A program made the position numbers and the translations under genes. Of a stretch of DNA of 64,000 nucleotides, positions 43,470 to 54,124 are shown in pieces. The stretch is from Tenrec ecaudatus. Its lineage: Eukaryota; Chordata; Mammalia; Afrosoricida; Tenrecidae. Positions within the stretch are counted from its first letter, which is position 1; every line of letters starts with the position of its first letter. The notes under the pieces were generated by a model. The model made no database searches, had not been told where the DNA came from, and saw nothing but the letters and a program-made list of their open reading frames with translations. The DNA lies in assembly GCF_050624435.1 (NCBI RefSeq), contig NC_134543.1, forward strand, positions 124,649,475 through 124,713,474. Reading direction: 5' to 3'.

Positions 43470-43645
43470 TGTGTACTCACTGCTAGAGTCCCTTACAGCT
43501 CACAGGGACCCTCAAGGACAGAGTAGAACTGCCTCTGTGGGTTTCTGACGTGATATAGTGGGTTATGAGTTGAGAGGCAATGCACAAGGTCAGTAGTTCG
43601 AAACCAGCAGCCACTCTGTGGGGAAAAGATCCTTCTTGCCCCCTT
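43470..43645. mobile_element. Two AfroSINE fragments, tail-to-head
   Basis: 43470-43545 is an antisense tail and body ('aggacagagtagaactgcct'). 43550-43645 is a sense head and B box ('ggtcagtagttcgaaaccag'). Both are truncated, so this looks like an inversion or two separate insertions. Confidence 0.72.
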
Positions 43646-43923
43646 CAGCTCCTCTCACTTCCCAGCTATGGTCCTTCAGCCAAGTTGTTCTGCTTCGGAT
43701 ATCTTGGTTTTCCGTTCCTCTCTGAAAGAAGGGTCAGCATCCCTTTAGAACCTGTTCATCAGGGCACTTCCAGCACGGCCTCTTCTGACGCACTTCAGTT
43801 TCTTAGCATCTTCCTCCTTCAGCTGTGCTTATCCAGTTGTGTCTCCGTCTAGCTCATCTTTATATTTCAGCAGGGTTTAGGAGCCTCATAGTGGATACGG
43901 TTTAATCCTGTTGAGTAAGTAAG

Positions 43924-44480
43924 TGTGTTAGGCAGGGTTCTCTAGAGAAACAAAACCAGAATGCTAATAATTATATCTATATAGATAGATAGATAGATAA
44001 CATAAGAAACAGTTAATTAAATTATAAAGCAGTACAAATGGCTCAGTGCAACTCACTCCCATGAGACAGTTGTAAGACACTGGCAGTCCTTCAAGTCTTG
44101 AGGGCCGTCAGGTAGTCCTCTGTAGAGCAATTCAGGCTATCCAGGCACAGGTAGCAAACAGCAAGGCAGGTCACCAACAGTCAGCCAGATGACAGGGTCT
44201 GACAGTCCCCAGCTCAAGAGATGTAAATTCCAGTAGTGTGGAGAAGCAGGTCTTGAAGGAACCTCAAATTACAGTGACACAGTCCACGGGTTAGGTGTCC
44301 CACAGGTAGTGTAGCTTGCAAACTGAGGCTCAGAACAAGCAAGGCAGCCGCACACTGGTCTGATGATCAAAGAGCAAGAGACAAGAAAGGCGAGGCTTGC
44401 TGAGCCATTTATCTCTCCACCCTTCAATTAATCCCACATGTGTTTATTGGCCAGGTTGGCACAATAAACTAACTACCTCA
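43924..44480 (-). mobile_element. Solo LTR, MaLR/ERVL-like, copy D
   Basis: 557 bp, antisense, from 'tgtgttaggcagggttctct' to 'aaactaactacctca'. A perfect 5-bp TSD 'gtaag' is present (43919-43923 and 44481-44485). An (ATAG)n expansion is at 43978-43999. Confidence 0.92.
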
Positions 44481-44485
44481 GTAAG

Positions 44486-46479
44486 TGTGTAATTGGAAGA
44501 GAAGTATTATTTGGGGAAGTAGGGGCTGGAGAGAGCAGACTTTATTGCTAAGTATAAGACATGAAAATTTGGAGTGGAGAAGAAAAAGGGAGAGAGCCAG
44601 TCAGCAGTGGACTTTTTTTTTTTAATGAGACACAAAATGTTTTCATTTGTACTATAAAGAAAATGTAATTTTGCTGTTAATGCTCTGCATTTTTTCAATA
44701 TTAATTGAAAATTACGTGGGGCCTTACATTTCACATCAAGTTTGTATTCATCAGTCAAAGCTACTAATCAAATCCCTCCCCCGACTCTTCACTAGTTCAC
44801 TCTTCCCCTGTTCCTTGATTTCTCTTCTCCTGCCGGGGACTGTCTTCCATTTCACCCAAGTGGACACCCATCAATGGGCTAGCCGGTTGCTTTAGATTCA
44901 CTCCATGGTCCTCCCCCCATTGACAACCTCTACGGTCTTTTTAAGAAAAAGCGAGCTTAACATTTGAAACCGAGGTTAGTAGAAAGCGTTGTTCCTCTCC
45001 GTCAGTGAAATCCGCTGCACTTCCAGCTACCCGGAGTGGGTGGCGCTGTCTCTGGGCAATCATAAAACGGAGCCGTGTTGTCCATGGGGGTGAAGCCAGA
45101 GAGAACAGGGACAGCCTTTGGCCAAACCCACAGGAAGTTGGGCAAGAAGAGACCCGGTTTTCAGTCCCAGTCCCTGATTCTCTGTGCTGCTAAGCGAGCC
45201 CCTGATTATCTCTGAGTTTCTGTTTTCAGACCTGTCGGACATTGGCCCTTGGACTGCACCCATCTCCTCCGAGCGTTGCTGGGAGGCCTCGGTGTGGACG
45301 GAAAGCAGCTGGGAAGTCCAATCTGAGGCCCTTCGAAGTCTGCATCAATGCTAATATGGGTGCGCGCCTTCTTGAGCCACCTGCGTGGGCTCCTGCCCGG
45401 AATTCCACACGGCCAGTAGGGCTGCTTTGAGTGCACAGGGTGCATGATGGGTGTAGACACACAGGCGACTGGCCTCAACAACTGTTGACAGAACACAAAG
45501 AAGGTCACAAGATGGGACTCTGAAAAACAACATGGAGCTATTTATGAGGCAATAAAACTCCATCACCCCATAAAACTTAATACCCCCCAAAAGTGTCTCC
45601 AGGGAAGGAAGACAGGCTTTTGGGCCAAGATAGTGATAGCTCATGCTGATGACTGGGTCCTGCCGGGATTGGTGCTCAGGACACGCTGCAGGCAACGCTT
45701 GTCTTTACAAGGAGGGCTTGCCTCCTCAAGGGCAGGTTCTGGAGTGGCGGGACGCAAGTTCTAAGGAAGGTGAAGGGAGGCGTGGTTTAGAAGACATGGT
45801 AGCAAGGCGAAGGAGGAAGAGGATCTGTTCGGGAGCAATGCAGACCTAGATCCAAACCCAGCCCCTTCGGTTTCAGCTGCCTTAGAAGACCGCAGGAAGA
45901 ACAAGGTTGGCCTCACAGAGGGACTGAGAGGCTTGCTTAAAAAACAGAACCTGCGCCACGACCTGCACGGTCGTTGCCTTCCGAGATGGAGCTTCTGGGA
46001 CCAGGGATGGCAGGCAGGACCAGGAAACATCGTGTGCGCTTGCGCACCAGGTCATCGCAGTGGGGCTGACGCGGTGCAACTCCAAGCATCCGGGGATTGC
46101 CAGGCCCCAGTCGCGACTCCCTCCCAGAACGCTGGGCCATCACGGTATCACCACCGTGGCTGCGATGGCCACAGGGGCTACCACTGTGATTCTCCTTGCT
46201 GCTTCCCTCTGCGAGATCAGAGATCACAATCCAAAAAAAGCAATCCTTTTCAAGGCCAACGTGAGCTTTCAGGGCTCAAGCTTCCAAACTTCTTTCACCA
46301 CCAGCCTCTCCCAGGCAGATGGTCCCTCCCCCGCCCTGGGTGTACCCCAGGGGGCTGTCCACACCTAGGTCCTCTGTCCTTCAGGCGTTCTCATCTTTGT
46401 GGACATGGTGTTCTGTGAACATCAGTGTGCTCCATCGCACTCAGGTAGACTGCATGCAAACCTGAATGTCCCCTTGGCC
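44486..46479. other. No gene recognised
   Basis: The left part (44550-44760) is AT-rich with 'aatattaattgaaaattacg', possibly a non-coding conserved type. From 45000 GC rises. A 161-codon plus-strand frame (45933-46418) is matched by open minus-strand frames over the same bases and has no domain. A few CpGs occur at 45950-46170. Confidence 0.4.
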
Positions 46480-46615
46480 ATGATGTGTTACCTCTCTAAG
46501 CCTCAGTTTCCTAATCTGTAAGCGGTGTGCTGGTGGGGGTGGTGGAGGGAGAGTTGTATCTACTTCGTAGAGACAGCAGGAGGATAAGATGAGTCGTTTC
46601 ACGGCACAGTGCCTG
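46480..46615 (+). mobile_element. MIR SINE, sense
   Basis: 'tgttacctctctaagcctca' and 'gtttcctaatctgtaagc' followed by the downstream MIR region ending 'ggcacagtgcctggag'. Confidence 0.82.
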
Positions 46616-46617
46616 GA

Positions 46618-47055
46618 GACAGTGGTGTCAGGTGCCATCGAGCTGAGTCCAATTCCCAGTGAGCCCACGTGGGACAACCCAAATCTGACTGGCCCTGGGT
46701 CATCCTCACAGTCACCAGCAGTGCTCTGTTGCAGCCACAGTGTCCATCCTTCTCAGCCTCGGTCTCCCTCCTGTCGGCGGGCCCTCTCTCTACTTTATCA
46801 AGCGTGATGTCCTACTCTAGCGATTGGGCTTTGCTAGATGAGGGATCCAAACTAACTGGGACCGGTGTCAGCGCCCTGGCTCCTAAGGAGCATTCTGGCT
46901 TACAAGGACGGAGTTATTTGTTCTCCTGGCAGCTTACGGCATAATCAATATTCTTCGCCAACCCCACAAGGCAAGCACCTCGATTCTTCTCCTTTGGTTT
47001 TTGTTTTATGGTCCAGCTTTCCCACACATGTGAGGTGGTAGAAAGGAGTCAGTGT
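46618..47055 (-). mobile_element. RTE-clade LINE 3' region, antisense
   Basis: 'aggtgccatcgagctgagtc' (end shared with SINE tails), 'tttatcaagcgtgatgtcct', 'ctaaggagcattctggctta' and 'ataatcaatattcttcgcca' follow the RTE 3' end inward. Decayed. Confidence 0.78.
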
Positions 47056-47779
47056 CGCCAAATATTAGCGAGCTATTATTATTCTTGGTACAGTTGAAAT
47101 GCACCCTCGTGTGCACGAATGCTGAGTAAAGGTTTTACGAATAAGTGGATAAAACGAGATGAGCTTGGAGAAATTCTTCCACTACCCAGTGGATGCTGGG
47201 TAGGTTTTCTAGAGAGGCTGTGACCTTTCCTGTCTCATTGTCAGGCTGGTGGAGGTGCGGAGTCCGCAGCACACACTGAAACCCTTTCTTGGTTTTAGGA
47301 GACTCACTGTCTTGGGAGGGCACAGAGGAGGAATTCAGAGGACCTTCGCCTGAAGCATTCCAGGCGAGGAATTCCACCCGCCATCCTAAATAAATAAACA
47401 ATGCAACTGGGACTAGCCCCTTCTTGCCATAGGAAACCACTTGTTCCTTTTTTTCCTCTCTCTCTCTTGCCCTTCTCTGCCGTGCTAGGGTGATACATCA
47501 CTAAAATGTGATGTGACCTCAGAAAGCCAAAGGGGCTCCCAACCCCTGGCTCCCACCACCAGCCAACTCAGCAATCCTTCCTGTGGAAACTCTCTGTGCC
47601 ACTAGAACTTAGAAAAAATTCTTGTATGTCCCCCAGTGACCGGTTCCTGTGAGTCCTGGAAGCCTGGGAGCGATAGGGTTGGGTGTAGATCGCATTCCCT
47701 CTGCTCAGGTGCTGGGGGGTGGGGGTGGGCTTGAGGAGCCAAGGGACTCTGACTGACACACTGAGAACCGAGCAGAGCC
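47056..47779. other. No gene recognised
   Basis: The minus-strand open frame at 47440-47135 has no domain. A G-rich run at 47712-47728 and a pyrimidine-rich patch at 47448-47470 are noted. Confidence 0.4.
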
Positions 47780-47781
47780 CC

Positions 47782-47895
47782 AGCTAGGGCATATGGTTAC
47801 AGTGCATGGCTACTAACTAAAAGGTTGGGGGTTCAAGTCCACTCAGAGGCCCCCTTATAAGGAAGGCCTGGTGATCTACTTCAGAAAAACCAGCC
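47782..47895 (+). mobile_element. AfroSINE head fragment, sense
   Basis: 'cagctagggcatatggttac' (head) and 'aggttgggggttcaagtcca' (B box). The tail is lost and an L1-type tail follows. Confidence 0.7.
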
Positions 47896-48003
47896 TTTGT
47901 TCTGAGAATGATGATGACGGCAACAAGTGTACAAATGTGCATGATACAATGGATGGGTGGATTGTGATAAGAGTTGTATGAGGCCCCAATAAAATGATTT
48001 GGG
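47896..48003 (+). mobile_element. L1-type 3' end, sense
   Basis: 'gagaatgatgatgacggcaa' to 'ggccccaataaaatgattt', about 105 bp. The motif 'ggatgggtggatt' is the unexpanded form of the GGAT run. Confidence 0.88.
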
Positions 48004-48114
48004 GACAGAAAGCCCTATGGAGCCCAGTTATATTCTGACACACGGGGGCGGGGGGAGGTGGTTCAGCTGGATGGTAACTGGTAAGTGTTAAGAGCAGAGC
48101 GCACCAGTTAGTTC

Positions 48115-48262
48115 AGGGTTAGGGCGACCTGAGCACCTTGGCCCTGCCACTTAGAGAGTGAGACATGGACACGTTGCTTTGATCCTCTGAGCGCCCATCT
48201 CTGCATCGGTGAGATGGGGCGGCAGCATCTACTACGCAGGCCTGTTGGGTGGAGGAATGATG
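48115..48262 (+). mobile_element. MIR SINE, sense
   Basis: 'ggccctgccacttagagagt', then 'cgcccatctctgcatcggtg' and 'gggcggcagcatctactacg'. Diverged but in order. Confidence 0.7.
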
Positions 48263-49454
48263 GGCAGGCACGGAGAACTTGCACGTGGCAGAAAAGGCCA
48301 AGCCATGGGGTTGATTGTGGCCGACATGGGAACATCTGGAAGGACAGCTGTACCTGAGACAGGAGCTCCTCGTGTAGTGCCAGCCCACGAATTCACACGG
48401 GGCTTGTGCACATTATTTAAACGCCCTGTCTCAGTTCCCTCGGCAGCAGGGGGATCAAACTAAGCCCCCGGGTTACTTTGCAAACCTGAGCTTATTCCTG
48501 CCCTCTGCGTGTACTTCGAAGTCGACAGGCACATTTCGTCTTTCTAAAGTGCCACAGCCAGAATTCTAAAAACGTCCCTTTGCAACGGCCTCTGATATGT
48601 CAGATTAGATTGCCTCTTGCAGGTGAGTCATTCGAGCCTCCGTCAGCAGAGAGACTTGCCGTGCACTCTTGTAGCCTCACTCTGGTGTCCGTGATCCCGT
48701 GGGCTCAGCGAGTCAAACGCACCCACTGCTCCCCGCGAGAACGTGGAGGCGGTCAGATGGAACCCCTACGCAGAGTCACTCCGAGGCAGCAGTGACTCCG
48801 TGGCTGTGGGTCTGCTACCCACGGCTAAGAACAGATCCTTTCTGGGAAAATCTGGATCAAACAGAGGAGTAAATGCAGGAGCAGCTGAGCGACACAGAGA
48901 CCCATGACAGCACACGTTACCCACATCTCCTGCAGCCGTTGGGCTGGACTAGTTCTCATTCTTATGCTGTCCTCTCCCCAAACCAGATGGCGCGGTCATT
49001 TAAAGCTGGTGATGATGAGGTGTCTGGTTTCAGAAACACGTGCTCCCTGCTGCACCCATACCAGCAACAGGCAGCCTGGTGTCCCCAGGTTACCCAGATT
49101 CGGGAGAGAGCTTCGGTCAGGCTCCTGCCACGCAGCTTTCAGGCTGAGCTCTACGAATCAGCATGGAGATCAAAGAACTGCAAGCGGTCGGTCGCAGCAG
49201 CACATCTCGTTGCATGACCAGGAGCCTTCCTCAGCTACCTCAAAGCTCTCTGGCCTCACGGTCCTGCCTCTTGTCATCAGGTCTGGGCGATGAGCTCAAA
49301 GAATGGCCCAGGGCTGAGCCAGGAATGTCTTTGTCCTGGCCTAGCCAATGGGTGTTCCCTGCCAGTCCTTCAGTAGCGAAAGGATGCAAAAACGATCATT
49401 TTGTTTCTTTCTGGAAATGACCACCATGGTCAGGTCCAAATCCCTGAACTTCCT
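48263..49454. other. No gene recognised
   Basis: No repeat is recognised. Overlapping plus-strand frames at 48873-49420 lie in different registers and carry no domain. Confidence 0.4.
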
Positions 49455-49612
49455 TAAAAGGGTACTTGTTTCCCTTCAGGGAGAAAGATGAGGCTTTTTA
49501 TTTCCATAAAGAGTTATTGCCTCAGAAACCCATGGGGGCAGATCTACCTGGACCTGCAGGATAGCCGTGAGTTAGAATCGATTCAATGGCAGTGAGTTTG
49601 GTTTGGATTTGT
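49455..49612 (+). mobile_element. AfroSINE, sense, 5'-truncated
   Basis: Body 'agagttattgcctcagaaac' and tail 'agaatcgattcaatggcagt' with 'gagtttggttt'. The tRNA-like head is gone. Confidence 0.85.
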
Positions 49613-49737
49613 TTCCCTGCGTGAGGACAGTGAGAGATCTGGCCAAACTTGTTTGGGCAACCAACACATCTCCCATCTACCATGTTCTACCTGGGACCAG
49701 AGGGTAATACAACAGAGCGAGGGAATCATTGGACACC

Positions 49738-49985
49738 ATCATGTTGAGCTGTGTTGTGTTGTGTTGTGTTGTGTTGTGTCATGTCGTGTCGTGTTATGGG
49801 GAGGGACCGGTCCTTGGAGAAGGACATAGTGCTTGGCAAAGTAGAGTCAGCAACAAAGAGGAAGACCTTCAGTAAGGTGGATGGACACAGTCGCTGCAAC
49901 AAGGGCTCACACAAGGAATGGCCGAGAGGATGCACGGGCTGAGCAGTGCATGGGCTCTCTAGGACTCAGAACCAACAATAACAAC
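49738..49985 (+). mobile_element. RTE-clade LINE 3' end, sense, with (GTGTT)n
   Basis: After a (TGTGT/GTGTT)n run at about 49749-49798, the plus strand reads 'GRDRSLEKDIVLGKVES', the RTE C-terminal end. Then come 'atggacacagtcgctgcaac' and the tail 'ctctaggactcagaaccaac' plus 'aataacaac'. Confidence 0.82.
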
Positions 49986-50394
49986 GGGTGTCACTTGAGT
50001 TTGATTCCTCCTGTCACTAGATCTCTCCTTTCCTCTGATGTCCCACACCCCCAGTCTCTGCTACGGTCCCTGTTGGGGATACATTCCCTATTGGCCCTCC
50101 CTTTATTCATTCCACGAGTGTTGATCGGGTGCCTGACCCACCGTGCCCCCAAAGAAGAGGGATTTCTGTCCCCAGAGCCCAATCTCATAATTTTCGGTTT
50201 CCCTTCCCGACGGGAGAGGACAAGAGATAGAGACTCTAATCCCTATGGTCCCTGGCCCCGGGAAAATACTCCAAGTCCCCTGTGAAGCCCGGCCCACAGT
50301 TTGCCTCCACAGAGCTGAAGCGGACTGGTGTCTTTGAAAGAGTGTTGATCAAACCCTGAAGGAATCGGGGAGGAGAGGAGTGGAATGGCTCTCA
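49986..50394. other. No gene; weak L2-like piece
   Basis: 'ttcattccacgagtgttgat' near 50106 resembles L2. The plus frame 49881-50285 starts in the RTE tail and has no domain. Confidence 0.4.
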
Positions 50395-50560
50395 ATTCAA
50401 TAAATATTTAAGGAGCCAATATTATGTGACAGATACTGTATCAGCAAGGGGATCCCGGGGTCGTATAAACAGCTAAGTGTTAGCTACTAAGACGAAGTCT
50501 GTAGTTCAAGTCCACTCAGCAGCACGCAGGAAAAAGACCTGGCTGTCTGCAGGTATGCCT
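50395..50560 (+). mobile_element. L2 fragment joined to AfroSINE head
   Basis: 50395-50450 ('caataaatatttaaggagcc', 'cagatactgtatcagc') is L2-like. 50452-50560 ('gtctgtagttcaagtccact', 'ggaaaaagacctggctgtct') is a sense SINE head and body. The SINE probably inserted in the L2. Confidence 0.65.
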
Positions 50561-51395
50561 CACAGATCGAAGGGGGCTTGCTTTTAGACTGCCGCCATAC
50601 ACTGGGTATAGAAATAAAGAAAGGTGTATTAATTATTTTTTGTTTCCCCGTGCATGCAACAGTTCTGTTTATGCTACCGTAGCCTGTGAAATGTACAATC
50701 ACATGATAAAAAACATGGGAGATGTGTGAGAATTACCAAAACGTGACCCAGAGACAGGAAGTGAGGACCCGCTGTTGGAAACATAGTGCCAACAGACTTG
50801 CTCGGCACAGGGTTGCCACACACCTCCCATAAAAAAAGACCACATCGCCCGTGGGGTGCGATCATGTGAATGCTATCTGCAGGGTGCAACAAAGCGTGAG
50901 CCCAGGCGTCGAAAGCTGGAAGGAACTGCTCTACTCTGTTGCACTAGGTGTCGCCAGGAGTGAAAATCAAGTCGGGGGCAAAAGGTTTGGTGTTTGGCTT
51001 TTATTGAATAGGAGTTGAAAAACAACCAAAGAGACTTCTCGAACCTCTCACTTTACGGAGTTTCTGACAAGCCCAGGTGCTGGATTCACACACACACACA
51101 CCCTTTCAGCCGCTGTCATTTCACCCCTGCAAAATGAACGCCTAACATTATTTACTCTCCCATGTGAATTGGGGAGCTAAAAGCTAAAAGTTCATGCTAA
51201 CAGGCATGATTAATTAGTAGTTGTCATGGAAGAAGAATGTCATTAATTATGGAATTTGGAACTGTTCGAGCTCACTTCCCCTAAAATCACAATCTGAAAC
51301 TCTGGCATCGGAAAGCCTCCAGGAACGTGGGATGTACAGTTGAGTCACGCATAAGACGCCCATGCTAAGTGTTATCTAGAAAATGACTGGCATGT
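50561..51395. other. No gene; candidate conserved non-coding stretch
   Basis: At 51170-51270 two homeodomain-type TAATTA cores ('gattaattag' about 51209, 'cattaattat' about 51241) lie 32 bp apart in non-repeat sequence. A CA run is at 51090-51102. No coding motif. Confidence 0.4.
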
Positions 51396-51399
51396 CCGT

Positions 51400-52755
51400 C
51401 TTCTCCTACAATATTTTTCAAATTTATGTCCCAACCACTAAATCTAGGGGTGAAGAAGCTAAGAATTCCACCAAAATCTTCACTCTGAAATGGATCGAAC
51501 GTGCATCAAGATGCATTGATAATTATTGGAGATTTTAATACAAAAGTTGGAAACAAAGAGGAAGAAACAGTAGTTGGGAAATATGGGCTTGGAGAGAGAA
51601 ACAAAGCTGGAAATCACATGGTAGAATTTGACAAGACCCAACAACCAATTCATTGCAAATACCTGTTTCCAACAACACAACAGCAATTCTCCAGATGGAA
51701 TGCATGAAAATCAAACTGATTACTTCTATGAGAAGAGACATGGAGAAGTTCAATATTAGCAGTTAAAACGAGACCAGGGACTGACTATGGAACAGACGCA
51801 TCAATAACTCAAATGCACAGAAGTCCAGGTTGGGGTTGAAGAAAATTAAAACAAGGTAAGGCAGGCAAAACACAACCCTGAGTCTATCCCACCGAAATGT
51901 CAAGACCATCTCAACAACAGACATGATGCATTAAGCCCTGATGACAGAGGACTTGATGTGCTGTGGGATGACGTCAAGAACATCAAGAGCAGCAAACGGT
52001 CATTACAAAGACAAAAAAGAAAGAAAGAAATCTAAGTGTGTGTCAGGAGAGACTCAAAAAAATGTTTGCTATGCAAAGGCATTCAGCTGCGTGGATCATG
52101 ACAAGCTCTGGGCAGCCTTGAGGAGAACTGGAATTCCAGAACACTTCGTTGTGATCGTGAGAAACCTACGCATGGATCAAAAGGCAAGTGTGTGAACAAA
52201 CAAGGGAATACTGCATAGTTTAAAATCAGAAAGGTTGGTGTCAGGGTTGTATCGTGTCGCCATACTTATTCAATCCTCAGAGAAGCTGGATTATATGAAG
52301 AAGAATGCAGCATCAGGATTGGAGGAAGGTTTATTAACAACCTGAAATATGCAGATGACACAAACTTGCTTGCTGAATGTGAAGAAGACTTGAAGTACTT
52401 ACTGATGAAGGTCAAGGACTGGAGCCTTCAAAATCCTCACAACTGGACCATTAGGTAACCTGGAGAAAAGATTGAAGTTGTCAAGGATTTCTGTCTTGCT
52501 TGGATCCATAATAATGCTCATGGAAGCAGCAATCAAGAGATCAAAGGATGCCTCGCTTTGGGAAAATCTGTTGCACAAGACTTCCGTAAGTGTTGAAAAG
52601 CAAGGATGTTACTTTGAGGACTATGGCGCTCCTGACCCCAGCCATGGTATGAACAATTAACAGTGATTAGAGACAACAGCATGGGCTTGTAGTGGGTGCG
52701 GATGAGACCAAGGGATTCAGAGTCATTATAACTGGATAACAACGACAACTTTGAC
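51400..52755 (+). mobile_element. RTE-clade LINE, endonuclease plus reverse transcriptase, sense, broken
   Basis: The best RTE copy here. The plus strand reads the APE-type endonuclease motif GDFN at 51528-51539 followed by 'KYGLGERNKAGNHMVEF'. Then comes the reverse-transcriptase block 'FSCVDHDKLWAALRRTGIPE' (52082 on), an RQGC-like region near 52230, and the catalytic box 'YADDT' at 52348. The next part, 'ECEEDLKYLLMKV', is typical of RTE/BovB-like elements. The region between endonuclease and RT is largely deleted and several stops and frameshifts occur. The end at 52700-52755 jumps to the short 3'UTR ('ggataacaacgacaac'). RTE elements encode one polyprotein that nicks target DNA and copies RNA at the nick. 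This copy cannot do so, but its family probably supplied the machinery for AfroSINE. Confidence 0.9.
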
Positions 52756-52839
52756 CAGTGCTTAGAAGGTGCAAAAGGTGAGTCAGCATAGAGTGTTTGT
52801 CTTATAGGTATGTTACATGTAAACTGGGATTATGAAAAA

Positions 52840-53025
52840 TGATTTTGTTGGGGAGTGGGGAGGGAGGGGGGGAAATGAGGAGCTGATATTAAGGGCTCAA
52901 GTAGCAAGCAAATGTTTTGAGAATGATGATGGCAACAAATGTACAAATGTGCTTGACACAATGGATGGATGGATGGATTGTGATAAGAATTGTACGAGCT
53001 CTCAATAAGATGATTTTTTAATGTT
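52840..53025 (+). mobile_element. L1-type 3' end, sense
   Basis: 'gaggagctgatattaagggc' to 'gctctcaataagatgattt'. Three GGAT units are at 52962-52977. It follows directly on the RTE copy. Confidence 0.9.
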
Positions 53026-53139
53026 TTTGTTGTTTAACTACTGGGATATTTTTATTAAAAATAAGGAATTTTTGCTAAAACACTCGACAAAAATCTTAGA
53101 GTCATTTTGATGTCTCCGCCACTGACAATGTCACCCTCT

Positions 53140-53335
53140 GATGCACATTCACTGCCATCTAGTTGATGAATTCACAGGTAGGATGACACCTGTTGGTTCC
53201 CAAGGCTCTTCATCTGTATTAGATTTAAAGTGCACAGTCTCATCTTTTTCTCACAGAGCACCTGGCGGGTTTGCCCTTGTGGTTAACAGCTCAGTGTGTA
53301 GCCCATTCCACCACCACAGCTCCTTCTACCTCCCA
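53140..53335 (-). mobile_element. AfroSINE, antisense, diverged
   Basis: 'ttcactgccatctagttgat' (tail), 'ctttttctcacagagcacct', 'cattccaccaccacagctcc' (head). Confidence 0.72.
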
Positions 53336-53347
53336 TCCCCATAGACC

Positions 53348-53896
53348 TGAGATCGTTAAGGCTTATTGTGCCAACCTGGCCGATAAACACCTGGGGGGTT
53401 AATTGAAAGGCAGAGAGATAAATGGCTCAGTGAGCCTCACCTTCCTGGTTCTTGGGTCTCTTGCTTTCTGATGGTCGGACCAGGGTGCAGCTGCCTTAGC
53501 CAGTTCCCTGCTTCAGCTGGCAAGGTTCACTTCCTGCAAGACATCCCTGAGGAGAAACCGCATAGACTTACCCTGATGCACATAGACTTCTCCGGGTGCT
53601 GGAGAAGCCGTGTGGAGGCCCCTGCCAGTGCTGAGATGCTTACACCACCACTATATCCAATGACTTTCTACCCACTAGCCTGCGATCCTCCTGCAATCGG
53701 TGTCATTGTGTGTTTTGTGAGTTAGGAGGACTTTGAAGATCGGTGTCAGACACATGTGGGCTAAGTCAGACTTATGGGCTTGGATTGGACGGGGTTGAGA
53801 TGTTTTCTGAATGTCCACTTACTCTTTATATAAAACTCTCTCTTATATACATATGAGTTTCTGTGGATTTTTCTCTAGTTTAACTAGACTAGCACA
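53348..53896 (+). mobile_element. Solo LTR, MaLR/ERVL-like, copy E
   Basis: 549 bp, sense, from 'tgagatcgttaaggcttatt' to 'taactagactagcaca'. The flanks 'agacc' (53343-53347) and 'gtacc' (53897-53901) match at three of five, so the TSD has decayed. 'actctttatataaaactctc' near the 3' part holds a TATA-like box that is also present in copy A. Confidence 0.85.
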
Positions 53897-53909
53897 GTAC
53901 CCTCCAAAT

Positions 53910-54116
53910 CAGCGGTTCTCAACCTGTGGGTTGTGACCTTTTTGGGGGTCGAACAACCCTTTCACAGGGGTTGCCCAATTTATAACGGTATCAAAATGAC
54001 AGTTATGAAGTAGCAACAAAAATAATTTTATAGCTCGGGGGAGGGGGGGCGGGTGTCATTGCAACATGAAGGACTGTATTAAAGGGTCACGGCATTAGGA
54101 AGGTTGAGAACCACTG
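53910..54116 (+). mobile_element. SPIN non-autonomous hAT transposon, copy 2
   Basis: 207 bp with ends 'cagcggttctcaacctgtgg' and 'aaggttgagaaccactg', so the inverted repeats are well preserved. The 8-bp TSD 'ctccaaat' / 'ctccaaag' matches at 7 of 8. It lies 13 bp after LTR copy E. The G-rich run at about 54038-54053 is a local expansion. Confidence 0.95.
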
Positions 54117-54124
54117 CTCCAAAG

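Noticed and set aside
45933-46418. 161-codon plus-strand frame and opposing frames
   Set aside because: Both strands are open in several registers, with no motif and no family recognised.
51501-52195. Open frames resembling an active endonuclease/RT gene
   Set aside because: Motifs are real RTE relics, but the region between them is deleted and stops and frameshifts are present. It is not a host gene.
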